Positions 1 to 5,805 of a stretch of 5,989 bases of DNA are shown piece after piece. Under the pieces are notes generated by a model. It searched no databases, was not told the DNA's origin, and saw only the letters and a program-made list of their open reading frames with translations. The position numbers were made by a program, and so were the translations under genes. The first letter of the stretch is position 1; the number at the start of each line of letters is the position of its first letter. Source of the DNA: Syntrophomonadaceae bacterium (GTDB taxonomy: Bacteria; Bacillota; Dethiobacteria; PWVN01); NCBI GenBank assembly GCA_007136165.1, contig SLHK01000211.1, forward strand, positions 1-5,989, read 5' to 3'.

Positions 1-30
1 AAACAAAAAACGTCCCCTTGACTTAGAGAA

Positions 31-60
31 AAACCGGGTGGGAAACCCGGTTTGTTTTTT
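31..60. terminator. Bidirectional intrinsic terminator after the glycolytic cluster
   Basis: A perfect 9-bp inverted repeat (AAACCGGGT at 31-39, ACCCGGTTT at 45-53) encloses a 5-nt loop. On the minus strand the hairpin runs into TTTTTC and lies just past the stop codon of the isomerase gene at 65, so it should end the GAPDH-mutase-isomerase transcript. On the plus strand it is followed by TTTGTTTTTTG, so it could also stop a transcript entering from the left edge. Confidence 0.85.
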
Positions 61-64
61 GTGC

Positions 65-871
65 TTATTTTCCCGCTGCCGCCTTTTCCACATAACGGGC
101 AAAATCCTCCCTGTGATTTTCCGGTTCCACCAGGTAGCGAAAGCCGGCGGGGTTTTCCAGAAATGACGGGTAAAAGGGCCTCTCCCGGGTAAGATTGAGT
201 TCGGGGGCCTCCACAACTTGCCATTCGGCCAGAGGCGGGATGGGGTCATACAGGGGGTTGGGGATGAACTCGGTATCCTCTCCCGCCGACACTTCATAGT
301 AGGCGCCCCCCTTCTTCTCTTTAAACTGACCGTATTCTGAGGCAAACTCTTCCGCCACCCAATTGGCCATGACCAGGTAGCTGTTACCGGGGTTTATGGT
401 AATGTGGCCATAGTTGGCCGGCATCATAACCCTGCTGCCGGCCCGCGCTTCCAGCAACGCTACCCGGCGCACCTGGTCTTCGCCGGGAATCAGTTCCTGC
501 AGCAGGTAGTGGGCCACCCCGGAAATGACTTCGTATACTTCCGGGTAGGTAATCCCTGTGCCCTTCTTCTCCGGGTGATAATGCCCTGCCGTTTTGATAA
601 ACTCTTTTCCCAGAATTCCGGGCTTAATTACGGTGATGTCGTACCGCAGTCCGGCAGCCCTTATTTTTCCCCCGTCACCGTCCTGCATCACATTCCGGTA
701 CATATAGTAAAGCTCCTCGGGCCCCCGGGAATCCGGCTCCATAAGGACCTCCCGCATGTCATTCTTTCGCCGCACAGCCGGCGCCACCGGAGTCAGCCCC
801 CGGCCAAAAACCAGTTGGCCGTCTTCGTTCAGGGACAGGGGCAGGCCTGCATTTGCCGACAGGTCAATCAT
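65..871 (-). CDS. Cupin-type (archaeal-type) glucose-6-phosphate isomerase
   Basis: Predicted to interconvert glucose-6-phosphate and fructose-6-phosphate in the cytoplasm. It belongs to the metal-dependent cupin isomerase family (best known from Pyrococcus/Thermococcus), not the common SIS-fold Pgi. In the 268-aa protein the metal-site pattern is visible: GHYHP gives His97 and His99, the PEVYEV segment gives Glu111, and the NYGHITINPG segment gives His156. These match the His, His, Glu, His ligands known in the Pyrococcus enzyme. There are about 5 extra residues between the second His and the Glu. The archaeal enzymes are near 190 aa, so this protein has N- and C-terminal extensions around the central cupin (about residues 70-180). 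The ATG at 871 is chosen because AAAGGTG lies 8 nt upstream. An in-frame ATG at 901 would give 278 aa but has no clear ribosome binding site. It is last in the minus-strand cluster, 56 nt after the mutase stop, and is very likely co-transcribed with it. Family assignment is firm; the start is moderately sure. Confidence 0.9.
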   Translation of the reverse strand: MIDLSANAGLPLSLNEDGQLVFGRGLTPVAPAVRRKNDMREVLMEPDSRGPEELYYMYRNVMQDGDGGKIRAAGLRYDITVIKPGILGKEFIKTAGHYHPEKKGTGITYPEVYEVISGVAHYLLQELIPGEDQVRRVALLEARAGSRVMMPANYGHITINPGNSYLVMANWVAEEFASEYGQFKEKKGGAYYEVSAGEDTEFIPNPLYDPIPPLAEWQVVEAPELNLTRERPFYPSFLENPAGFRYLVEPENHREDFARYVEKAAAGK

Positions 872-927
872 GTAAACCACACCTTTCTCTCTTGTTCTCA
901 TTTTATAAAGCCCTGCGCTTTGCCAGG

Positions 928-2343
928 CTAAATCCCCAACTCCCGGGCCACATCCTCCTGAAGGGCCTCCAGGGTACGGTCATCAGGGCCTTCCAGGTAA
1001 ACACGGAAAACGGCTTCCGTGCCCGAAGGCCTGACCAGGCACCAGCTGTCTTCCAGGAGAACTTTAACCCCGTCCACCCGGTTAACCTCCAGGACCTTCT
1101 GCCCTGCCAGGCTTGTCGGCTGCCATTTCTTGAGTTTTTCCACGATGACGGGCTTATCTTCTTCCCGGCAGCTCATGTCCAGGCGAATACTTTTCAGGCG
1201 CCCGTAGGCTGCAAAAATTTCTTCCAGCAGCTCTGCAGGGGTTTTCTTCAAGGCCGCCAGCATTTCCGCGAAGAGGAGGCCGGCCATGATACCGTCTTTT
1301 TCCGGAATATGGCCTCTGATGCTGACGCCGCCGCTTTCCTCGCCGCCCAGGAAGGCCCCCTGTTCCCTTAAAGCCTGCCCGATATATTTAAAGCCCACGG
1401 GGGTTTCCAGAACCTGCAGGCCTTCTTTGGCAGCTATGCGGTCCAGCATGTGAGTGGTGGCCACGGTGCGGGCCACCAGCCCCTCTTTGTACCCTTTCTC
1501 CCGGGTCAAATAATAGAGCAGCATGGTGAGAATCTGGTTGGGGTTGTAATAATTGCCTTGGGCGTCCACCACACCCAACCGGTCGGCGTCTCCATCCAGG
1601 GCAACCCCCAGGTGGGACCCGGTTTCAGCCACCGCCTCCACCAGCTGATCCAGGTGCTTCCGGGTGGGGTCGGGCAGGCCCCCGCCAAAGAGGGGGTCCA
1701 CATGATTGCGGATATAGGTGACATGACAGATTCCCGCTAAAAAATCTTCAATAAAGCCCGAACCGGCCCCGTGCATGGGGTCCACCACAATTTTTAGGTT
1801 GGAGGCGGCAATCACGTCTTTGTCCACCAGAGAGTCCAGGTGCTTCAGGTAGGCCTCTTTCACCCCCACCAGGTCCGTTAGTACGCCCTCCTCTTTTGGA
1901 TCCTGAAAGGGCACATCCCCTTCCGCCATCACCTCCTGGAGTTTCGCCACCAGGTCATCCGTCTCTGCCGGCATGGCGGGGCCGGCATAATGGGGAATGA
2001 ACTTAATGCCCATGTACTGGGGAGGGTTGTGGCTGGCCGTCAGCATAACAGCCCCGGCCGTATTGTATTTCAGAACGCCGTAAGCTGCCGCCGGTGTGGG
2101 CAGGGAACGGCGGCTTAACAAAACCCGGATCCCCGCTGCCGTCAGTACCCCTGCCACCTGGAGGGCAAATTCCTCCGCCATAAACCGGTTGTCGTAGGCT
2201 ACCAGAATCCCCCGGCCCCCCAGCCCCTCCTGTATAACATGTTTGGCGATGGCCCGGGAAACCAGGCGTACATTGGCAAAGGTAAACTGGTCGGCGATAA
2301 TGGCCCGCCAACCATCGGTACCAAACTTAATATTTTCCGTCAA
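928..2343 (-). CDS. Phosphoglucomutase/phosphomannomutase family phosphohexomutase (TTG start)
   Basis: Alpha-D-phosphohexomutase, expected to interconvert hexose-6-phosphate and hexose-1-phosphate through a phosphoserine, with Mg2+. All four family motifs are intact in the 471-aa protein: N-terminal KFGTDGWR (6-13); the catalytic loop TASHNP (102-107) with phosphoacceptor Ser104; the metal loop DGDADR (250-255, Asp250/252/254); the sugar-specificity loop GGEESGG (333-339); and the phosphate-binding RPSGTE (438-443). Length is normal for bacterial PGM/PMM. The TTG start at 2343 is chosen because AAAGGAGA lies 8 nt upstream and the protein then begins directly before KFGTDGWR, as in homologues. 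An in-frame ATG at 2424 would add 27 residues (MMEKFPIGAYG...) unlike the family, with a GGAGAAG too far upstream. Its placement before the glucose-6-P isomerase suggests glucose phosphates as substrate, but glucose and mannose specificity cannot be separated by eye. It is second in the cluster, 165 nt after GAPDH. Confidence 0.92.
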   Translation of the reverse strand: MTENIKFGTDGWRAIIADQFTFANVRLVSRAIAKHVIQEGLGGRGILVAYDNRFMAEEFALQVAGVLTAAGIRVLLSRRSLPTPAAAYGVLKYNTAGAVMLTASHNPPQYMGIKFIPHYAGPAMPAETDDLVAKLQEVMAEGDVPFQDPKEEGVLTDLVGVKEAYLKHLDSLVDKDVIAASNLKIVVDPMHGAGSGFIEDFLAGICHVTYIRNHVDPLFGGGLPDPTRKHLDQLVEAVAETGSHLGVALDGDADRLGVVDAQGNYYNPNQILTMLLYYLTREKGYKEGLVARTVATTHMLDRIAAKEGLQVLETPVGFKYIGQALREQGAFLGGEESGGVSIRGHIPEKDGIMAGLLFAEMLAALKKTPAELLEEIFAAYGRLKSIRLDMSCREEDKPVIVEKLKKWQPTSLAGQKVLEVNRVDGVKVLLEDSWCLVRPSGTEAVFRVYLEGPDDRTLEALQEDVARELGI

Positions 2344-2370
2344 GAACCCGTCTCCTTTCTTCAAGGTTCT
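2343..2370 (-). promoter_or_regulatory. Ribosome binding site of the mutase gene inside a small hairpin
   Basis: On the minus strand the Shine-Dalgarno AAAGGAGA (2358-2351) decides the TTG start at 2343. It sits in the 16-nt loop between the inverted arms AGAACC (2370-2365) and GGTTCT (2348-2343); the downstream arm includes the first base of the TTG. The stem is only 6 bp, so any effect on translation is speculative, while the ribosome-site assignment is well supported. Confidence 0.6.
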
Positions 2371-2508
2371 GCTCAGAGGCAGGATTGCTGCCCCATAAGC
2401 ACCAATTGGAAATTTCTCCATCATTTAACTTATAATCTTCTCCACGGCTGAGAGAAAATCCTGTATCTTTTAACAATATCTTTTCTTAATCACAAATGCT
2501 GCCCCCGG

Positions 2509-3546
2509 CTACGCCATAACGGGCTGGGCCAGATGCCGCCCCACCAGGGAAGCCAGGTCTGCCACCCGGCAGGAATAGCCCCACTCGTTGTCATACCAGG
2601 CCACCACCCTCAGCATGGTCTCGTCCACCACCATGGTCAGGAGCCCGTCTACCACCGAAGAATACCGGGAGCCCCGGTAGTCGCTGGAAACCAGAGGCCT
2701 GGAAGCGTAACCCAGGATTCCTTCCAGGTCCCCCTCCCCGGAGGCAGCAGAAAAGGCTTCATTAACCTCCTTCGGCTGAGTTGAAACCCCCACTTCCCCC
2801 ACCAGGTCCACAATAGAAACGGTGGGCGAGGGGACCCGGACGGCAAAACCGTCAATCTTTCCCTTAAGCCGGGGCAAAATACGCCCCACGGAACGGGCGG
2901 CACCCGTGGAGGTGGGAATAATATTTTCCGCAGCGGCCCGGGCCCGCCGCAAGTCGGGATGGGGTAAATCCAAAAGCTGCTGGTCATTGGTATAGGAGTG
3001 GGTGGTATTCATAAGGCCTCGTTTAAGCTGAAAATTATCATCCAGGACCTTGGCCACGGGGGCCAGGGCATTGGTGGTACAGGAGGCGTTGGAGATGATA
3101 TGGTGGCTGTCAGGCTCATAGTCCCGATGGTTAATTCCCAGGACCACCATAAAGTCGGCATCGTTGACGGGAGTGGTGACGATGACCTTTTTCACCGTAC
3201 CGTGAAGGTGCTTGGCCACGGCATCCCGGGTCCTGAACCGGCCCGTGGCTTCGATGACGATTTCCACCCCTTCCTCGTCCCAGGGGATGCGGGCGGGGTC
3301 AGGCTCGGTAAAGACCCGTACCCTGCGGCCGTCCACCACCAAATTTTTTCCCCGGGTCTGCACCTTCTCCCGCAGTTCTCCGTACAAAGAGTCGAACTGT
3401 AAGAGGTGAGCCAGGGTGGCATTGTCCGTCAAATCATTGATGGCCGCCACCTGAATGTCCCTGCTTTCCATTTCCAGCAGGGCCCGGAAAGTATTCCTGC
3501 CAATCCGGCCAAAACCGTTGATTCCAAGTCGAATAACCATGTTCAT
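2509..3546 (-). CDS. gap: Type I glyceraldehyde-3-phosphate dehydrogenase, NAD-type
   Basis: Oxidises glyceraldehyde-3-phosphate with phosphate to 1,3-bisphosphoglycerate in glycolysis, and runs in reverse in gluconeogenesis. The 345-aa protein has the dinucleotide-binding NGFGRIGR (10-17), the active-site SNASCTTN with Cys156, the catalytic His183 in TTHSY, and the conserved C-terminal WYDNEWGYS. Cofactor clues point to NAD rather than NADP: an Asp (Asp38) at the end of strand beta-2 in INDL, and the LDLPHPDLRRAR segment with the Leu-Pro pair known from NAD-specific bacillary GapA. Two in-frame ATGs are possible, at 3546 and 3540. AAAGGAAGG precedes the first by 4 nt and the second by 10 nt, so the start could be two codons shorter (MVIRLGINGFG, as in most homologues). 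It is the first gene of the minus-strand cluster. Unusually for Firmicutes it is followed by a hexose-phosphate mutase and isomerase rather than by pgk and tpiA. Confidence 0.96.
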   Translation of the reverse strand: MNMVIRLGINGFGRIGRNTFRALLEMESRDIQVAAINDLTDNATLAHLLQFDSLYGELREKVQTRGKNLVVDGRRVRVFTEPDPARIPWDEEGVEIVIEATGRFRTRDAVAKHLHGTVKKVIVTTPVNDADFMVVLGINHRDYEPDSHHIISNASCTTNALAPVAKVLDDNFQLKRGLMNTTHSYTNDQQLLDLPHPDLRRARAAAENIIPTSTGAARSVGRILPRLKGKIDGFAVRVPSPTVSIVDLVGEVGVSTQPKEVNEAFSAASGEGDLEGILGYASRPLVSSDYRGSRYSSVVDGLLTMVVDETMLRVVAWYDNEWGYSCRVADLASLVGRHLAQPVMA

Positions 3547-3730
3547 TAACCCTTCCTTTGCTGGAGTGATTTTTTAGCCCTGAAGCCATGTTATTTTTTG
3601 TAAAGCTGCTTTTTTCAATTGTTTCCTTTTAGCTTTTGCAGGATGCAGATTTTTATCCCGGGGAAATTTTAATGGTTCCCGCCCGGGTGATGTAATAAAT
3701 CAAAGTCATTCATTGCCGGACAGGGGCAAA
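3547..3730 (-). promoter_or_regulatory. GAPDH upstream leader/promoter region with paired CCCGGG palindromes
   Basis: This spacer must contain the promoter of the GAPDH cluster, because the preceding minus-strand gene ends in a terminator at 3731-3775. Two CCCGGG hexamers (3657-3662 and 3682-3687) lie inside an imperfect inverted repeat (CCCGGGGAAA at 3657-3666 facing TTCCCGCCCGGG at 3676-3687). The spacing suits an operator or a leader hairpin. A possible -35 TTGAAA is seen on the minus strand around 3612-3618, but its -10 partner (TAACAT-like) is at a poor spacing of about 19 nt, so no exact promoter is claimed. Confidence 0.35.
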
Positions 3731-3775
3731 AAGAAAGGCGGCCTCCCCTTTGATAAGGTAGGGCCGCATTCTTAT
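3731..3775 (-). terminator. Intrinsic terminator of the methyltransferase gene
   Basis: A long hairpin lies about 65 nt beyond the methyltransferase stop. GCGGCC (3738-3743) pairs with GGCCGC (3762-3767), continues past a small internal loop with CCTT (3747-3750) pairing with AAGG (3755-3758), and closes on a TGAT loop. AAGAA and TTCTT can extend the base. Read on the minus strand the stem is followed by CTTTCTTTTTG. It isolates the methyltransferase transcript from the GAPDH cluster. Confidence 0.75.
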
Positions 3776-3838
3776 TAAAGTAAGTATTTAAAGCCTGCCC
3801 GGGTTGGCGGCTCCTCAGTAAATAACTCATGACTAACC

Positions 3839-4639
3839 CTAGGAAAGAATCCCCTTTCTGTAGGCCTTCAGGTACTGCCCGCAGTAGGGGTCCCTGTCAA
3901 GGAGGGCTTCACCGGCGGAAATCAGGGCCATCATCCGCTTGTCATTGGGGTCCAGGATAACGCCGTCCAGGCCTGCCGCCATCAACATAACCATAAAGGT
4001 CTGGTTTAACAGTTTTCTTTCCGGCAGCCCGAAAGAGACGTTGCTCAAACCGCAGACGGCATGGGTCCCGGGATAGGCTTCCTTGACCATCTTGATAGTT
4101 TCCAGGGCGGAAAGGCCGTTTTTGGTGTCGGTGCTGATGGGCTGAATCAAGGGGTCCACGTAGATATCATCATCCTTTGTGCCGATTTCCAGCAGGCCGT
4201 CAATTACCCACCGGGCAATCTTAAACCGGGTATCTGCATCGTGGGGTATCCCCACCTCGTCATCCATGCACAGAACAACTATCTTTGCCCCGTATTCCTT
4301 TACCAGGGGCAGTATGGCGTTGTAACGCTCCTTTTCCCCGCTGATGGAGTTAATCATGGGCTGGCCGTTCTTGTGGGCTTTTAACCCCGCCGCCACGGCT
4401 TTAGGGTCAGGGCTGTCAATGCAAAGGGGCAGGTCCAGCTCTTTTTGCACCTCCTCCACCAACCAGGTCATCAACTCCCTTTCCGTGTCGATGAAGGTGC
4501 CGCAGTTGATGTCTATGTAGTGGGCCCCTCCTTCCGCCTGCTGTCGGGCCAAATTGCGAATAAAGGAAGCATCCTTATTGGCTACGGCTTCCTTGACCGC
4601 CTTACGGCTTGTATTGATTTTTTCTCCTACAACTAACAT
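3839..4639 (-). CDS. Methyltetrahydrofolate:corrinoid protein methyltransferase (AcsE/MtgA-like, DHPS fold)
   Basis: Predicted cytoplasmic TIM-barrel enzyme that moves the N5-methyl group between methyl-H4folate and the cobalt of a corrinoid protein. The 266-aa protein is near the length of Moorella AcsE (262 aa). The family's pterin-site residues line up: Asp75 in CIDSP, Asn97 in MINSIS, Asp162 in VDPLI and Asn200 in CGLSNVS. Segments such as EKINTSRKA, INCGT and FGLPERKLLNQTF look more like the stand-alone MtgA-type methyl-H4folate cobalamin methyltransferases than canonical AcsE. The role may therefore be methylotrophic (methylamine, betaine or ether demethylation) as easily as in the Wood-Ljungdahl carbonyl branch. 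No corrinoid protein, CODH/ACS gene or activator is adjacent in the window. The ATG at 4639 is chosen from the Shine-Dalgarno AAAGGAGA about 7 nt upstream and from the homologues' MLVVGEKIN beginning. The frame stays open back to 4840, but the extra 67 residues are basic and low-complexity and match nothing I recognise. Confidence 0.9.
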   Translation of the reverse strand: MLVVGEKINTSRKAVKEAVANKDASFIRNLARQQAEGGAHYIDINCGTFIDTERELMTWLVEEVQKELDLPLCIDSPDPKAVAAGLKAHKNGQPMINSISGEKERYNAILPLVKEYGAKIVVLCMDDEVGIPHDADTRFKIARWVIDGLLEIGTKDDDIYVDPLIQPISTDTKNGLSALETIKMVKEAYPGTHAVCGLSNVSFGLPERKLLNQTFMVMLMAAGLDGVILDPNDKRMMALISAGEALLDRDPYCGQYLKAYRKGILS

Positions 4640-4670
4640 GGCACATCTCCTTTTCACATAGATTAACTGC

Positions 4671-4692
4671 ATAGGGACGGTTCTCTGCTTCC
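4671..4692. repeat. Possible REP-like motif remnant (GGGACGGTTCT)
   Basis: The segment contains GGGACGGTTCTCTGCTT, which I recall as resembling short dispersed repeats common in Clostridia genomes and often near REP-associated Y1 transposases. A related string, GGGGACGTTTTTTG, is read on the minus strand at the left edge (4-17). This is recognition from memory on a very short match; no transposase is present. Confidence 0.25.
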
Positions 4693-4758
4693 TTTTTCCT
4701 TTCTTCCTTCGGGCAGGGCTGTCTGCTTGCCTCACTGCCCTTAGAGGAAAAACTATAT

Positions 4759-4770
4759 CCACCTCCTTTA
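4759..4770 (-). promoter_or_regulatory. Perfect but orphan Shine-Dalgarno sequence
   Basis: The minus strand reads TAAAGGAGGTGG here, a near-perfect complement of the 16S 3' end, 120 nt upstream of the methyltransferase start. No ATG or TTG follows at normal spacing. The only nearby candidates in frame with the methyltransferase are an overlapping GTG and an ATA. It may mark a cryptic leader, be a relic of an earlier gene, or be chance. Confidence 0.35.
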
Positions 4771-4771
4771 A

Positions 4772-4838
4772 GACAGGCACTTCAACTCCTAACGGCACAT
4801 ATATATTTAGTAATTGCCTGCGAAAGGAAGTGCCTGTC
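4772..4838. repeat. Perfect 12-bp inverted repeat in the divergent intergenic region
   Basis: GACAGGCACTTC (4772-4783) and GAAGTGCCTGTC (4827-4838) are exact reverse complements separated by 43 bp. The interval includes an AT-rich core (ACATATATATTTAG, 4797-4810) that could serve as a -10 region for divergent promoters. The right arm overlaps the annotated GTG start of the plus-strand gene. It could be a two-half-site operator, a leader stem-loop, or the ends of a degraded palindromic repeat. The repeat itself is certain; its role is not. Confidence 0.7.
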
Positions 4839-5420
4839 ATTCGCCTGCTGGGAAAACAGATTGGATTTGCCCTGCCTCAAAACCATGTTACCATAGACCT
4901 GATTTTAAGGGAAATGAAAAAACTCCTGGATGAGGGAGCGGACCTGTACCCCCTGCTCTTCGAAGGCACAGGGCCGCCGCAAGAACGGATTTGCCTGGAA
5001 AATAAATTGACTGACATTACGGGCAGAAAAGCAGTAATGACCTCTTTCAAGGAAGAACAGCCTCAGGCTCTGGAAGCCTTCGACCTGCTAGTGATCGCTC
5101 CCTGTCCAGGCAACATGCTGATGGAGCTCTTAAACGCTTCGGGAGACCCGGACACCCAGGTAAAAGCCCTGACTCACCTGCAAACAGAACGACCCATTGT
5201 CCTGGCCCTGGTGGCTAACGGCAGTTCGGGAGATCTGGTCCGCCACATCGAACAGATTCTAACCTTGAAAAGCAGCTATCTCATACCAATAGGCGTTCAA
5301 CAGTTGAGCGCCCAGTTCATTATCACCCGGCTGGACTTAATCAATGAAACGGTGGTCCACGCTTTCATGCACAGGCAGACTCCGCCTGTAACTTTTCAAC
5401 ACCACTGGCTTCCAAGCTGA
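4830..5420 (+). CDS. Dipicolinate synthase subunit B-like (DpaB/SpoVFB family) flavoprotein, diverged orphan
   Basis: The 196-aa protein aligns along its full length with my recollection of B. subtilis SpoVFB/DpaB (about 200 aa). It has LLGKQIGF near the N-terminus (family LKGKRIGF), LDEGADLYPLL (35-43), a LTDITGRK segment (60-67), DLLVIAPCPGN (85-95, family MVIAPLTGN), RPIVLAL (121-127), YLIPIG (150-155) and a C-terminal TPPV. The fold is the flavoprotein (HFCD/Dfp-like) Rossmann type. Several family signatures are changed: GSHCT to QNHVT, APLTGNT to APCPGNM, STNDALG to VANGSSG, and PFGQD to PIGVQQ. Normal DpaB acts with DpaA to make the spore solute dipicolinate; no dpaA is beside this gene, so it may be a paralogue with another role. 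The start is doubtful: GTG at 4830 directly abuts the Shine-Dalgarno AAAGGAA, and homologues would begin about three codons later, at an ATT (4839). No membrane segment or signal peptide is seen. Confidence 0.82.
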   Translation: MPVIRLLGKQIGFALPQNHVTIDLILREMKKLLDEGADLYPLLFEGTGPPQERICLENKLTDITGRKAVMTSFKEEQPQALEAFDLLVIAPCPGNMLMELLNASGDPDTQVKALTHLQTERPIVLALVANGSSGDLVRHIEQILTLKSSYLIPIGVQQLSAQFIITRLDLINETVVHAFMHRQTPPVTFQHHWLPS

Positions 5421-5530
5421 AATACGCAACATCTAAAATAATTTATTTACTTTTCCAATGCCTGTAAGGCATAGCTCCCATTACCAGAAGATAATCATGA
5501 ATATTTTCTCCACTTCCGGTTATATTAATC
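5421..5530. other. Spacer after the DpaB-like gene, with a short hairpin
   Basis: This AT-rich spacer has no credible gene. ATGCCT-GTA-AGGCAT (5458-5472) forms a perfect 6-bp hairpin with a 3-nt loop but has no T-run, so it is a poor terminator. The first T-rich termination signal downstream of the plus-strand gene is the end of the first structured repeat at about 5622. ATATTTTC (5501-5508) belongs to the conserved 5' flank of that repeat. Confidence 0.4.
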
Positions 5531-5622
5531 TCAGAGCAAGGTGTGGTCCTTACTATAAACCAAGCTTCCTGTTATAGGATTAAATACGCTGGTTATTACT
5601 AACGACCCACCTTGTTCTTTTT
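5531..5622 (+). ncRNA. Structured RNA-like repeat, copy 1 of 3
   Basis: As plus-strand RNA, 5533-5548 pairs with 5604-5618: 15 bp interrupted only by bulged U5544, followed by TTTTT. Inside, AGC (5563-5565) pairs with GCT (5588-5590), and TCCT (5567-5570) pairs with AGGA (5576-5579) around a 5-nt loop. An asymmetric TTAAATAC strand is shared by the first two copies. In the closing stem C5537-G5614 replaces the U-A pair of copies 2 and 3, a compensatory change. It is most likely a small RNA ending in its own terminator, and possibly the terminator of the upstream gene. I do not recognise the family. TATATT at 5521-5526 could be a -10 box, without a clear -35. Confidence 0.55.
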
Positions 5623-5675
5623 GTACCCGCATTTCTCTCTTCCTGGTTATTTCCCAGAATTATGAAGGAGGAGCA

Positions 5676-5720
5676 ATGCATAAATTACCCTTCAGCGGGG
5701 TAAAAATATTTCCAGAGTAA
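5676..5720 (+). CDS. Possible 14-codon small ORF leading into structured copy 2
   Basis: AAGGAGGAG lies just upstream of an ATG at 5676, opening a 14-codon frame (MHKLPFSGVKIFPE) that stops at TAA 5718-5720, inside the closing stem of copy 2. The ribosome site is good, but the peptide is tiny, resembles nothing I know, and has no equivalent with a ribosome site before copies 1 or 3. It could be a leader peptide whose translation opens the stem, or chance. Confidence 0.25.
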   Translation: MHKLPFSGVKIFPE

Positions 5721-5805
5721 GGTGCGGTCTTTACAATAAGTTGCAGCTTCCCTGTAACGGGATTAAATACGCTGGCTGGTTAACGACCCTCCTTACTCTT
5801 TTTTT
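5712..5805 (+). ncRNA. Structured RNA-like repeat, copy 2 of 3
   Basis: The 9-bp closing stem 5714-5722 with 5791-5799 is perfect. It continues past a U-U mismatch and bulged C5725 through G5724-C5789 and GGTC (5726-5729) with GACC (5785-5788). The inner hairpin pairs CAGC (5744-5747) with GCTG (5771-5774) and TCCC (5749-5752) with GGGA (5759-5762). The latter is a C-G/G-C change relative to the TCCT/AGGA of copy 1, so pairing is kept while sequence changes. It ends in seven Ts, then GTTTTT. Conserved unpaired strings are TTTACAATA and TTAAATACGCTGG. Same interpretation as copy 1; family unknown. Confidence 0.58.

Noticed and set aside
404..1371. Plus-strand open frames opposite the isomerase and mutase genes
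   Set aside because: They lie antisense to well-conserved enzymes, have proline/histidine-rich unremarkable sequence and no ribosome sites; they are codon shadows.
2344..2424. A 27-residue N-terminal extension of the mutase from the ATG at 2424
   Set aside because: The ribosome site before the TTG at 2343 is better spaced and homologues begin just before KFGTDGWR.
2649..3422. Other-frame open frames across the GAPDH gene
   Set aside because: GAPDH is intact with all motifs in its own frame; these are shadows of it.
4640..4840. A 67-residue N-terminal extension of the methyltransferase from the ATG at 4840
   Set aside because: A strong ribosome site sits right before the ATG at 4639, homologues start there, and the extension overlaps the divergent gene's start and lacks family similarity.
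5458..5472. ATGCCT-GTA-AGGCAT hairpin as the terminator of the DpaB-like gene
   Set aside because: Short stem with no following T-run; the T-run after copy 1 is a better stop.
5497..5577. Small open frame starting at 5497 running through copy 1
   Set aside because: No convincing ribosome site; its overlap with conserved bases is explained by the shared 5' flank and RNA stem.
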